From positions 434,001 through 498,000 of the forward strand of contig NZ_DAIRVK010000002.1 of assembly GCF_036802865.1 (NCBI RefSeq): a stretch of DNA of 64,000 nucleotides, in the 5' to 3' direction. Each line of letters opens with the position of its first letter. Position 1 is the stretch's first letter. This document shows positions 18,494 to 27,368 of this stretch, in pieces. The notes under the pieces are model-generated. The model saw nothing but the letters and a program-made list of their open reading frames with translations, searched no databases and was not told the DNA's origin. Source of the stretch: Sulfurospirillum sp036802865 (lineage in GTDB: Bacteria > Campylobacterota > Campylobacteria > Campylobacterales > Sulfurospirillaceae). Made by a program: the position numbers and the translations under genes.

Positions 18494-18499
18494 TATACT
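18494..18499 (+). promoter_or_regulatory. -10 box for the CoA-binding protein/ilvA operon
   Basis: TATACT with TGTGA just upstream, 30 bp before the ATG at 18529. Confidence 0.45.
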
Positions 18500-18528
18500 C
18501 CACGTTTAAATTTTTTAAAGGAGCAATA

Positions 18529-18963
18529 ATGGAATGCGACATTTCAAATATTAGCATGCCTGGTGATGCAGGCATTAAAGACATTTTTTCGATGTGTAAG
18601 AGTATTGCCATTATTGGACTATCTCCTGATCCAACCAAAGATAGCCATAAAGTGGCACGTTACTTGCAAGAACGTGGGTTTAAAATTTATCCGATTTATC
18701 CTAAAGAAGAGATGATTTTAGGTGAAAAAGTCTACCGAAGTCTTTTAGATATTCCTGAAACAGTGGATATGGTAGATATGTTTCGTAAACCTGAAATCGC
18801 CGATAGTTTAATCGAGGAAGTTTTAAAAAAAGGTGACGTGAAAGTCTTTTGGTTACAACTGGGCATCATCAATAATCAAGCCTGTGCTAAAGCACAGGAA
18901 AACGGCATCATTGCTGTACAAAATCGATGTACCAAAGTAGAATATGAAAGGTTAATGAAATAA
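18529..18963 (+). CDS. CoA-binding domain protein (YccU-like)
   Basis: 144-residue protein with a Rossmann-like CoA-binding domain as in YccU and succinyl-CoA synthetase alpha: SIAIIGLSPDPTKDSHKVARY, FKIYPIYPKEEMILG, VDMVDMFRKPE and the final NRCTKVEY. Ligand and role are unknown for the family. The ATG at 18529 has AAAGGAG in front; an earlier in-frame ATG at 18490 overlaps the promoter. The stop and the ilvA start share one base (TAATG), so the two genes are translationally coupled. Confidence 0.88.
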   Translation: MECDISNISMPGDAGIKDIFSMCKSIAIIGLSPDPTKDSHKVARYLQERGFKIYPIYPKEEMILGEKVYRSLLDIPETVDMVDMFRKPEIADSLIEEVLKKGDVKVFWLQLGIINNQACAKAQENGIIAVQNRCTKVEYERLMK

Positions 18964-20174
18964 TGATAGCTCTTAGTGAAATAGTAAAAGCAAAACGACA
19001 ACTCAGCAATGTTGTTACAAAAACCCCTTGTGTATTAGCTCCACATTTAAGTGAAGAAGTGGGCGCACAAGTGTTTCTTAAAAAAGAAAACCTCCAAATA
19101 ACGGGTGCGTATAAACTTAGAGGTGCCTATAACAAAATAGCCTCTTTGACGAAAGAAGAACGTGCAAAAGGTGTTATTGCTGCAAGTGCAGGTAACCACG
19201 CACAAGGTGTAGCGTACAGTGCACGTAGTTTTGGCATTAACGCAACCATCATTATGCCAGAAGCAACGCCTCTTCTAAAAGTTACTGGAACAAAAGCACT
19301 TGGGGCAGAAGTCATATTAAGCGGTGATAATTACGATGAAGCGTACGCTTATGCACTGACCTATGCAAAAGAACATGGACTTACCTTTATTCATCCCTTT
19401 GAAGATGATGTTGTCATTGCAGGGCAAGGAACAGTTGCATTAGAGATGATTGATGAAATCAATGACCTTGACATCATTGTTGTTCCAATAGGCGGAGGAG
19501 GGCTCATTAGCGGTATGAGTTCAGCCATCAAGCAGATAGACCCAAAAATTAGAGTGATTGGTGTTAACGCAGGCGGTGCTCCCGCTATGTACGAGTCATT
19601 TTACGCTAAAAAAGCGATCAACTCTAAAAGTGTCCGTACTATCGCCGATGGTATCGCTGTACGTGATGTAAGTGAGTCTAATTTAGCGCATATCTTAGAG
19701 TGTGTCGATGAAGTGGTTACGGTAGATGATGAAGAGATCGCTGCAGCTATTTTGTTCTTGCTTGAGCGTCAAAAACTTGTTGTTGAAGGTGGAGGGGCGG
19801 CGAGTGTCGCAGCCATTATGCAACAAAAATTTGCTTTTACTAAAGATATGAAAATAGGCGCAGTTTTGAGTGGTGGTAACATCGATGTGCAAATGCTTTC
19901 TGTTATCATCGAAAAAGGTTTGATTAAATCGCACCGTAAAATGAAGTTGGTCATCACACTTATCGATAAGCCGGGGTCACTGATGCGCCTGACTGACTTA
20001 TTTAAAAATGCTAATGCCAATATTATTCAAATTGACTATGACCGCTTTTCAACCAAGCTCTCTTATGGTGATGCTCAGATTACGATTATGCTTGAAACCA
20101 AAGGTGCTGAACATCAAGAATCCATCCGTGGACTTTTAAAAGCAGCAGGGTATCTGTTTACAGAAGAGGTTTAA
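18963..20174 (+). CDS. ilvA: Threonine ammonia-lyase
   Basis: PLP enzyme that deaminates L-threonine to 2-oxobutanoate, the first step of isoleucine synthesis. Lys51 in TGAYKLRGAYNK is the PLP lysine; the PLP phosphate loop is GGGGLISG. 403 residues with a single C-terminal ACT-like domain (LVITLIDKPGSLMRLTDLF), which is shorter than E. coli IlvA with two. Both this form and TdcB-like catabolic forms exist. A biosynthetic role is more likely because ilvBN occurs elsewhere in the window and no tdc genes are nearby. Ends at a strong terminator. Confidence 0.93.
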   Translation: MIALSEIVKAKRQLSNVVTKTPCVLAPHLSEEVGAQVFLKKENLQITGAYKLRGAYNKIASLTKEERAKGVIAASAGNHAQGVAYSARSFGINATIIMPEATPLLKVTGTKALGAEVILSGDNYDEAYAYALTYAKEHGLTFIHPFEDDVVIAGQGTVALEMIDEINDLDIIVVPIGGGGLISGMSSAIKQIDPKIRVIGVNAGGAPAMYESFYAKKAINSKSVRTIADGIAVRDVSESNLAHILECVDEVVTVDDEEIAAAILFLLERQKLVVEGGGAASVAAIMQQKFAFTKDMKIGAVLSGGNIDVQMLSVIIEKGLIKSHRKMKLVITLIDKPGSLMRLTDLFKNANANIIQIDYDRFSTKLSYGDAQITIMLETKGAEHQESIRGLLKAAGYLFTEEV

Positions 20175-20210
20175 AAAATCAAAGTGAGGTTAAGCCTCAC
20201 TTTGATTTAA
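20173..20210. terminator. Bidirectional terminator after ilvA
   Basis: AAATCAAAGTGAGG (20176-20189) pairs with CCTCACTTTGATTT (20195-20208), a 14-bp stem flanked by A and T runs. It also covers the stop codon of the convergent gene at 20207. Confidence 0.88.
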
Positions 20211-20659
20211 TCGAGTTGTTCATAGGCTTCTAAAAGTGTCTCACGTAGAGCATCTGAAAGTGCTTCACCATCGACACAATACTCTTTGAGAAAAACATCT
20301 AAATTACTTAAGAGTTCAAAAAGATCGGCTTCGATCTCCGTTGAACTCTTCTTTTTTGCCATCATTGTCTCAAAAAAGACCAATTTGCGAATAAAATTAG
20401 AAAGTAACTCAAGCGCTTCTTCCTCATTTTTCCCTTCCAAAAGTTTGAAAGGGCGCTCACTGGGTGATTTAGAACTATCAAGGCTCTGTTTGATTGCGCG
20501 TACGTTTTCTTGAATGATTGCAGAAAATTTGGCATAACGTTCATAGGAGTTTTGGTCAGCAAAGGTATCAAGTTTACTCGTTAACTTGCCTATTTGCTTA
20601 ACCAAAACAAACGCAACCATCGCAACTATCATCAGAACAGGAATCAATTGTTCCATCAT
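20207..20659 (-). CDS. Hypothetical single-helix membrane protein
   Basis: 150 residues, not recognised. One N-terminal membrane helix (LIPVLMIVAMVAFVLV) followed by a charged, helical, soluble part rich in Glu, Leu and Ser (KLLEGKNEEEALELLSNF and similar), probably cytoplasmic. A good AAGGATAAG site precedes two tandem ATG codons. It follows aapP by 27 bp in the same direction, so it may be read through from the amino-acid transporter operon, but nothing ties it to transport. Confidence 0.7.
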   Translation of the reverse strand: MMEQLIPVLMIVAMVAFVLVKQIGKLTSKLDTFADQNSYERYAKFSAIIQENVRAIKQSLDSSKSPSERPFKLLEGKNEEEALELLSNFIRKLVFFETMMAKKKSSTEIEADLFELLSNLDVFLKEYCVDGEALSDALRETLLEAYEQLD

Positions 20660-20685
20660 TTCTTATCCTTACATGTAAAACAAAA

Positions 20686-21432
20686 TCAGTGCGATAAGAT
20701 TTGCTCCAAAAAGAGTTTAAGTCGATCTGACTCAGGATTTTGGAAAAACTCTTCAGGTGTGTTTTCTTCGACAATTTGACCAGCATCCATAAAGATGATT
20801 CTATCGGCCACTTTTTTTGCAAAGCCCATTTCGTGGGTTACACACACCATCGTTTTATCTTCGCGTGCTAATTCTATCATAACATCCAAAACTTCGGCAA
20901 CCATTTCAGGGTCAAGTGCCGAAGTTGGCTCATCAAAGAGCATAATCTTAGGGTTTTTACACAAACTACGTGCAATTGCCACACGTTGTTGTTGTCCGCC
21001 TGAGAGTTGATTTGGGTATTTGTGTGCTTGGTTAGCAATACCAACACGTTCCAAATACTTCATAGCCATCGCTTCAGCTTCTTTACGTGGCATTTTTCGA
21101 ACCCAAACAGGTGCTAAAGTAAGGTTATCCAAAATCGTTAAGTGTGGGAAGAGGTTAAAGTGTTGGAACACCATTGCCACTTCTTCACGAATCGCTTTGA
21201 TCTTTTTAACATCATTCACAAGTTCAATGCCATCAACAATAATCTGTCCTTCTTGAAACTGCTCAAGGTAGTTGATACAACGAATAAGGGTTGATTTACC
21301 AGAACCTGATGGTCCACACACAACGATGATTTCACCTTTATTGATTGTAAGGTTGATGTCTTTTAAGACGTGGAAATCACCATACCATTTGTTTAAGTTT
21401 TTAATTTCTATGATTTCTTTTCTATCTTTCAT
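20686..21432 (-). CDS. aapP: Amino-acid ABC transporter ATP-binding protein
   Basis: ATPase of a polar amino-acid importer (GlnQ/AapP/BztD type), 248 residues. Walker A GPSGSGKST, signature LSGGQQQRVAIARSLC, Walker B KIMLFDEPTSALDPEM and H-loop CVTHEMG are all intact. Last gene of the aapJQMP set, 8 bp after aapM, with GGAT before its ATG. The family imports a broad range of polar L-amino acids; glutamate and aspartate are likely here but not provable from sequence. Confidence 0.94.
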   Translation of the reverse strand: MKDRKEIIEIKNLNKWYGDFHVLKDINLTINKGEIIVVCGPSGSGKSTLIRCINYLEQFQEGQIIVDGIELVNDVKKIKAIREEVAMVFQHFNLFPHLTILDNLTLAPVWVRKMPRKEAEAMAMKYLERVGIANQAHKYPNQLSGGQQQRVAIARSLCKNPKIMLFDEPTSALDPEMVAEVLDVMIELAREDKTMVCVTHEMGFAKKVADRIIFMDAGQIVEENTPEEFFQNPESDRLKLFLEQILSH

Positions 21433-21440
21433 CTTCTATC

Positions 21441-22526
21441 CTATCTCAAATTGGTATTAAATCGTTTTTCAAGCTTTTGGCTAAAGTTAGACATCGAGTA
21501 ACAAAAGAACCAAAAAATAAAGGTAACAAACACATAGCCTTCTGTTTCATAACCCAACCAGTATGAATCAGCAGCACTTAAACGTACCATTGCCAGTAAG
21601 TCAAAGAGCCCAATGATAAGTACCAATGTGGTATCTTGGAAAAGGGCGATGGAAACACCCACAAGGTTAGGAATAGCCACTTTTAGGGCTTGAGGGAGAA
21701 TGACTAAAAACATCTTCTGCCAGTACGAAAGCCCAATAGCATCAGCAGCTTCATATTGTCCTTTGGGGATTGATTGTAATCCACCACGAATATTTTCAGC
21801 AATATACGCTGCTTCAAACATCGCAATACCAATAAGTGCTCGAAGCAATTTATCAAATGTCATTCCCTCAGGAAAGAAGAGAGGCAAAATGATCGATGAC
21901 ATAAAAAGAATGGTAATGAGTGGAACACCACGAATAAATTCAATGTACGTCACACTGATACTTTTAATAATCGGTAAATGTGAAGCACGACCAAAGGCTA
22001 ACAGAACACCGAGTGGAAATGCTGCGACAATACCAACAGCTGCTACCATAATGGTGAGCATTAATCCACCCCATTTATCAGTAGGAACCGCTTCCATACC
22101 AAAGAAACCACCGTGTACCAAGAAAAAGCCAACTATAAAATAGACATGGGCTAAAGCAATCTTTACCAATGGGCTCTTAAGATATTTAAACGCTGCTGCC
22201 AACGCAAAAAAGAGTCCATAAATGGTATTGACTCTCCATCTTAGATCTGAGGGATAAAAGCCATACATAAACATATCAATCTTCATGCGTATAAATACCC
22301 AGCAAGCGCCTCCACTCACACAATCTTCACGTGTCGTTCCTACAAAATTAGCATTGATATATGCCCATTTTACAAAAGGAGGAATAATCCAAAAGAGTAC
22401 CATAACACCTAAGAGTGTTAAAGCTACATTTAAAGGTGTTGAGAAAAGATTTTCTCTGAGCCAAAATGTTAGACCTTTAGTGCTAGAAGGAGCTTTTCGT
22501 TCATTAATTTTGTTATAAATTGCCAT
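21441..22526 (-). CDS. aapM: Amino-acid ABC transporter permease AapM/BztC type
   Basis: Inner-membrane subunit of the transporter, 361 residues. A long N-terminal region with extra helices, then the ATPase-docking EAA loop (AADAIGLSYWQKMFLVILPQALKVAIP). The length and two-Cys N-terminal loop (TREDCVSGGACW) match AapM/BztC rather than the short GlnP type. The ATG is one base from the aapQ stop, with TAAGGAG inside the aapQ end, so translation is coupled. Confidence 0.93.
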   Translation of the reverse strand: MAIYNKINERKAPSSTKGLTFWLRENLFSTPLNVALTLLGVMVLFWIIPPFVKWAYINANFVGTTREDCVSGGACWVFIRMKIDMFMYGFYPSDLRWRVNTIYGLFFALAAAFKYLKSPLVKIALAHVYFIVGFFLVHGGFFGMEAVPTDKWGGLMLTIMVAAVGIVAAFPLGVLLAFGRASHLPIIKSISVTYIEFIRGVPLITILFMSSIILPLFFPEGMTFDKLLRALIGIAMFEAAYIAENIRGGLQSIPKGQYEAADAIGLSYWQKMFLVILPQALKVAIPNLVGVSIALFQDTTLVLIIGLFDLLAMVRLSAADSYWLGYETEGYVFVTFIFWFFCYSMSNFSQKLEKRFNTNLR

Positions 22527-22527
22527 C

Positions 22528-23682
22528 TTAACGCTCCTTAATCTTCATTTTGTGGTTAAACCAGTTGAGTATAGCAGATACAACTAAACTGATGACGAGA
22601 TAAACGAGCATCGTCATAGAGATGATCTCAATAGCTTGTCCCACTTGGTTTAGGGATGTTCCTGCAAAAACAGTAACAATTTCAGGATAACCCACCGCTG
22701 TTGCCAAAGAGGAGTTTTTGATGAGATTAAGATACTGATTAATAATTGGAGGAATTGCGATACGAATCGCTTGGGGTAAAACAACCAATTTTAAAGATTG
22801 ATACGGACTAAAGCCCATAGAAACAGCCGCTTCTTTTTGGCCATGACTCACAGCTTCAATGCCGGAGCGTACAGCTTCTGCAATAAAGGTAGCCGTATAA
22901 ATCGTTAGAGCAAAGGTTAACGCTAAAAACTCAGGTGAAAGTGTTTTTCCCCCTTTAAAGTTAAAACCTCTGAGCTCTGGAAAACTAAAGTTAAGGTGTG
23001 CTCCGCCAATAAAGTAAGCCAATATTGGGAAAAGAATGAACATTCCTATCGCAAATGGAAATACGGTTAAATCTTCGCCTGTTGCTTCTTTACGTCTATT
23101 TGCCCAACTATTAAGCATTATAGAAGCTAAAAGTGCAACAAAAAGGCTTGCAAGGATCGTAAAGAATGTTGCATTGTATTCAGGAAGTGGAAAGTAAAGA
23201 CCGCGATTGTTGATAAAAACAGTCTCAAAAAAACTATAGCTCTCTTTAGGACTGGGCATGGCACGTAGAACCACGTTGTACCAAAAGAGTATTTGAAGGA
23301 GAAGCGGTATATTTCTAAAAAAATCGATATATGCTTTTGCGAGTTTTGCAATGAGCCAGTTTTTTGAAAGCCTTAAAATACCGATAATAAGTCCTACAAT
23401 TGTTGCACATAAAATACCGACAAAAGCGATAATAATGGTATTAAGAAGTCCAACAATGAAAACGCGTCCATGTGTATTTTCTTCAGTATAAGAGATAGGG
23501 GATTGATCAATACCAAATCCTGCTGTTCCGTTCAAAAAGCCAAAGCCTGTTTGAATCCCTCTTTGTTCTATATTGGCAACGGTATTGCTTCCAATATACC
23601 ACAAAAAAGCAACTAAGCCAATAACGGTCAATAGTTGGAAAAGAATCCCTCTAATCTTTTGATTTCTCAAAAGTGCTAACAT
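22528..23682 (-). CDS. aapQ: Amino-acid ABC transporter permease AapQ/BztB type
   Basis: Partner permease of 384 residues. Family marks are the N-terminal GFGFLNGTAGFGIDQSPI segment, FFRNIPLLLQI and the EAA loop (AVSMGFSPYQSLKLVVLPQAIRIAIPP). It follows aapJ after a 65-bp gap with a stable hairpin. AAAGGA stands before the ATG. Confidence 0.93.
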   Translation of the reverse strand: MLALLRNQKIRGILFQLLTVIGLVAFLWYIGSNTVANIEQRGIQTGFGFLNGTAGFGIDQSPISYTEENTHGRVFIVGLLNTIIIAFVGILCATIVGLIIGILRLSKNWLIAKLAKAYIDFFRNIPLLLQILFWYNVVLRAMPSPKESYSFFETVFINNRGLYFPLPEYNATFFTILASLFVALLASIMLNSWANRRKEATGEDLTVFPFAIGMFILFPILAYFIGGAHLNFSFPELRGFNFKGGKTLSPEFLALTFALTIYTATFIAEAVRSGIEAVSHGQKEAAVSMGFSPYQSLKLVVLPQAIRIAIPPIINQYLNLIKNSSLATAVGYPEIVTVFAGTSLNQVGQAIEIISMTMLVYLVISLVVSAILNWFNHKMKIKER

Positions 23683-23706
23683 ACGTGTCCTTTATGCTTT
23701 GAGATT

Positions 23707-23727
23707 AAGGGCAGAAATTCTGCCCTT
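23707..23727 (-). promoter_or_regulatory. Intercistronic hairpin between aapJ and aapQ
   Basis: AAGGGCAGA (23707-23715) pairs with TCTGCCCTT (23719-23727). There is no T-run after it on the minus strand, so it is more likely an mRNA-stabilising element than a terminator. Such hairpins after binding-protein genes keep the periplasmic subunit in excess over the permeases. Confidence 0.6.
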
Positions 23728-23747
23728 ATAAGTCTGTTTATAATCTA

Positions 23748-24776
23748 TTATCTAAAAGGAGGAGCGTATTGTAATCCACCATGATTCCAAAGCGCATTGT
23801 AACCTCTTGCAATTTTAAGAGGTGAGCCTTGTCCTACAGTACTTTCAAATGATTCACCGTAGTTACCCACTTGTTTAATGACGTTAAACGCAAAATCTTT
23901 CTTAAGACCAAGATTTTCACCCATTTGACCTTCAACACCTAAAAGACGCTTGATGTCTGGATTGTCAGATTTAAGCATTGCATCAACATTTTTACTGCTC
24001 ACGCCTGCTTCTTCAGCTGTGAGCATTGCATAAGAGACCCATCTAACGATGTCAAACCATCTTCCATCACCTTTACGAACAACTGGTCCTAAAGGTTCTT
24101 TTGAGATAACTTCTGGAAGAACGATTGATTCTTCAGGTTTTAAAAGTTTGATTCTCAAACCGTAAAGTTGTGATTGATCTGACGTTAAAACATCACATCT
24201 TCCACTTTCATACGCTTTAATAACTTGGTCATTGGTATCGTATGAAACAATTTTATATTTTAATTTATTTGTTCTAAAATAATCCGCTACATTTAACTCT
24301 GTTGTTGTGCCTGTTTGAAGACAAATTGAAGCACCATCAAGCTCTTTTGCACTTTTGACGCCTAGCTTTTTAGTGACCATAAAGCCTTGCCCATCATAAT
24401 ACGTTACACCTGTAAAGTTTAGCCCCAAAGAAGTATCTCTGGTCTCTGTCCATGTTGTATTGCGTGAGAGCATATCGATCTCGCCTGATTGAAGCGCTGT
24501 TAAACGCTCTTTTGCATTAAGGGCAATGTATTTTACTTTTTTGGCATCACCAAAAACAGCAGCAGCTACCGCACGGCATTGGTCAACATCGATACCTTTA
24601 TAGATACCGTCACTTCCTACTTCAGAAAAGCCTGGTAATCCACCATCAACACCACACTTAACAAAACCTTGTTTTTGAACCTCTGCTAAAGTATCGGCAC
24701 TGAGCGCTGTTGTGCCAAGCCCCAAAACGGTAATCGTTGCTAAAGAGATTTTAGCGAGTTTAGAATGTAACATCAT
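23748..24776 (-). CDS. aapJ: Amino-acid ABC transporter periplasmic binding protein
   Basis: Solute-binding protein of 342 residues with a Sec signal peptide (start MLHSKLAKISLATITVLG, cleavage after ALSA). The mature part is of AapJ/BztA type: GFVKCGVDGGLPGFSEVGS, DVDQCRAVAAAVFGD, SRNTTWTETRD and PLGPVVRKGD; the paired Cys residues are typical. First gene of the operon. AAAGGAAG precedes two tandem ATG codons. A -10-like TAGAAT lies at 24807-24812 on the minus strand in the long AT-rich gap. Confidence 0.94.
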   Translation of the reverse strand: MMLHSKLAKISLATITVLGLGTTALSADTLAEVQKQGFVKCGVDGGLPGFSEVGSDGIYKGIDVDQCRAVAAAVFGDAKKVKYIALNAKERLTALQSGEIDMLSRNTTWTETRDTSLGLNFTGVTYYDGQGFMVTKKLGVKSAKELDGASICLQTGTTTELNVADYFRTNKLKYKIVSYDTNDQVIKAYESGRCDVLTSDQSQLYGLRIKLLKPEESIVLPEVISKEPLGPVVRKGDGRWFDIVRWVSYAMLTAEEAGVSSKNVDAMLKSDNPDIKRLLGVEGQMGENLGLKKDFAFNVIKQVGNYGESFESTVGQGSPLKIARGYNALWNHGGLQYAPPFR

Positions 24777-25184
24777 TATCTTCCTTTCTAAGTTGATATG
24801 AAGAGAATTCTAACACTAAATTTTATTTTTTGGCGAAAAAATTGCCTATTTATTAATCAATATGTCACAGTGTGTAAAATCTCTATTTTTTTTACCAATA
24901 TTCACTTTTTGCATATTGATTGGTTATTTTTTAATCACTAATTACATTGAAACACTTTCATCTTTTTTGTATAGTAAATCGTTGTGTTTTTAGTTATACA
25001 AAGCTTTAAAAATACGACACTATAATAGTTTTATTTTAGTATGATTGCTTCATTAACGAGGGCTATATTACTTTTATGTCACACAAATAGACTGTCTATT
25101 TTTTCTGTGATATATAAAGTTCTAAAATAATCTATTGCTTATGATTAAAAATTAATCAAAATTAACCTATGAAGGAGCCTTCCC
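24777..25184. other. 408-bp AT-rich divergent intergenic region
   Basis: Promoter region between aapJ (minus) and a chemoreceptor (plus); no gene seen. It holds a -10-like TAGAAT for aapJ (24807-24812, minus), a TATAAT at 25021-25026 (plus), and a 9-bp inverted repeat AATCAATAT (24855-24863) / ATATTGATT (24913-24921) whose centres are 58 bp apart. TTTATGTCACA-type words at 24861 and 25075 are further candidates for regulator sites. Confidence 0.5.
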
Positions 25185-27296
25185 TTGTTGTCATTTAAAG
25201 ATACATTCATGATTCTGCCAAAGTGGCTTAGAAATAAAACAATGCTCAGTGCTGTAGAAACTGCCTTTGATGGAATTGCTCAAACCCGTAAGCGTATTAT
25301 GATTGAATGGGCAAATGAAGTATGGCGAGAAGTGGAAAACACTGCCATTCTTTTAGAACAAGAGGAGAGTGACGTTCTTTCTATATTAAATGAGCAAGAA
25401 AAACTCAGTGAAACGATTTTGGAGTATTATATTTTAGACAGTGCGAAAAAGATGCTTTTTAGCTCAGCAAAAAGAGTGATTAAAGAGTACCGCTACGATG
25501 AAAGTGCTTTGGGTGAAGCTCTGGACTATATTTTATTAGGATCATCACACCTCCTCTTTGGTCCTTATATCGATGATGACACACTCTTTTTCAAGCCTAA
25601 AGCTTCGACATTTCATGACCGTGTAACACTCTCATTCATGAAAAGTTTTAAAATGAATGGTGAAAATCATATTTTGATTGCACGTATTTCAAACGATACA
25701 CTAAGCGATCTTATTCAAAGAGAAGCAGGACACATTTTTAAAGAATCCGGCGATAATTACCTTTTTATGATCGAGCCTTATTTTAATAAAAACATTAAAA
25801 CAGGTACAGCACTTTCACGATCACGTTTTGAAGACAACACCTTTAGCTTTGGCGAGAACCTAAAAGAGGGTGTGCATACAGAACAAGGGATTATATCTAT
25901 CAAACAGCATACAGAATTCGAAATTGTCTTTAATGATCCTGCAACCAACGCCTTGCATCCAGGGGTTGCTAACACCATTAAAAAAGGAACCAATCTTTTT
26001 TGTGAATACCCTGGTTATCCTGATTACCGAGGCATTGCTGTTATCGGTAAAGGTATCACGGTAGCACTGCCTTACAGTTTAGATAAATGGGGCATGATGT
26101 GTGAGGGCGATCTTTTAGAAGTCTATGACATTATGCAGTTTCGTCATAAAATCTATGCCAAAATGAGCTTATTAATTGGTATTTTTATTCCAAGTTGTTA
26201 TATGGTGACATTGACATTTATGCCATTTTTAAGTCGCATACAAGAGGTTGGGCTGATTACATTAGCATCACTTTTGATGATCTTAGGGATGATGGGCAAG
26301 GAGCTTTCTGATTTTTTTGCTAAATATGCTTCTTTACGCGCGCTTTTACAGGGCTTTGTTGAAGGGGATGGGGACATTACAAAACGTGCAGACCTTACTA
26401 AATTTGCAAAAGATGAAAACAGGCGTACGGCTATTTGGATTAACAGTGTCATTGACATTTTTGATACCATTCTCAAAAAAACAAAAACATCACTCATTAA
26501 TTTACTCAATCTGAATCAACATCTGACCAATACCATTGTGGTAACAGGTAAAAAGATTGAGCAAATTGGGGTTAGTATTCAAAATATCGTTTCACATATA
26601 CAAACACAAAACACTTCTATCCAAAGCTCTGTGGATAAAGCCGATGCCATGAGTCAAAAAATAACCCAAACCCAAACCCAAGTTGCAACCAGTCTTGGCA
26701 ATGTTGAATCTTCTATCGGCAATATCAAATCCATTGCCGGTGAAACAACGCAGATTATTTTTACACTCGAGCACAATGTTGCAGAAGTATCTTCGATGAT
26801 CGAAACGATTAAAGATATTACCGATAAAACCAATCTACTCTCGTTAAATGCTGCCGTTGAAGCAAGTAGGGCGGGAGAGCAAGGACGCGGTTTTGCGGTT
26901 GTGGCAGAAGAAGTAAGAAAACTTGCCGACATGACCGATAAAGCAACCGTGCGCATCGAAGCCATTGTGCATAGTATCAACGAAAATGTGAATGAAGCAC
27001 TTTCAAGTATGCAAAATGTTAACAATACGGTGGATAAAGGCATCGAAATCTCAACGCAGTCATTGCATAGCATTGATGCTATTTTATTGGATCAAAAAGA
27101 GGTTATTTTAGCGATGAAAGATGATGTCTATAAAATCTATGAAGACTCAAAAAATACAATGACCCATGCCAACGCTATCAGTAGCGAAGTTCGTGAACTT
27201 ACCCATCTCAATCATCAGGTTAAAACGATCTCAGACAGCGTAACACACCATGTTAATTCATTGAGCAAAACTGTAGGACAGTTTAAAACTTCATAA
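25185..27296 (+). CDS. Methyl-accepting chemotaxis protein with N-terminal soluble sensor
   Basis: Chemoreceptor of 703 residues with unusual topology. Residues 1-320 are hydrophilic with no signal or membrane helix, then two close helices (LLIGIFIPSCYMVTLTFM and VGLITLASLLMILGMMG, about 327-368). A linker (GDGDITKRADLTKFAKDE) leads to a signalling domain whose tip reads DKTNLLSLNAAVEASRAGEQ then GRGFAVVAEEVRKLAD. The sensor therefore lies in the cytoplasm unless exported by an unseen route. Start TTG 25185 has AAGGAG eight bases upstream; the next ATG (25209) lacks a site. Ligand unknown. Confidence 0.9.
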   Translation: MLSFKDTFMILPKWLRNKTMLSAVETAFDGIAQTRKRIMIEWANEVWREVENTAILLEQEESDVLSILNEQEKLSETILEYYILDSAKKMLFSSAKRVIKEYRYDESALGEALDYILLGSSHLLFGPYIDDDTLFFKPKASTFHDRVTLSFMKSFKMNGENHILIARISNDTLSDLIQREAGHIFKESGDNYLFMIEPYFNKNIKTGTALSRSRFEDNTFSFGENLKEGVHTEQGIISIKQHTEFEIVFNDPATNALHPGVANTIKKGTNLFCEYPGYPDYRGIAVIGKGITVALPYSLDKWGMMCEGDLLEVYDIMQFRHKIYAKMSLLIGIFIPSCYMVTLTFMPFLSRIQEVGLITLASLLMILGMMGKELSDFFAKYASLRALLQGFVEGDGDITKRADLTKFAKDENRRTAIWINSVIDIFDTILKKTKTSLINLLNLNQHLTNTIVVTGKKIEQIGVSIQNIVSHIQTQNTSIQSSVDKADAMSQKITQTQTQVATSLGNVESSIGNIKSIAGETTQIIFTLEHNVAEVSSMIETIKDITDKTNLLSLNAAVEASRAGEQGRGFAVVAEEVRKLADMTDKATVRIEAIVHSINENVNEALSSMQNVNNTVDKGIEISTQSLHSIDAILLDQKEVILAMKDDVYKIYEDSKNTMTHANAISSEVRELTHLNHQVKTISDSVTHHVNSLSKTVGQFKTS

Positions 27297-27336
27297 GAGG
27301 TCATAACCATTCAATTGTCTTTAAAGCCAATATCAT

Positions 27337-27342
27337 TATAAT
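27337..27342 (+). promoter_or_regulatory. -10 box for the DAHP synthase gene
   Basis: TATAAT 26 bp before the ATG at 27369. Confidence 0.5.
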
Positions 27343-27368
27343 AAGTAAAATTCAATTAAGGGTCATTT

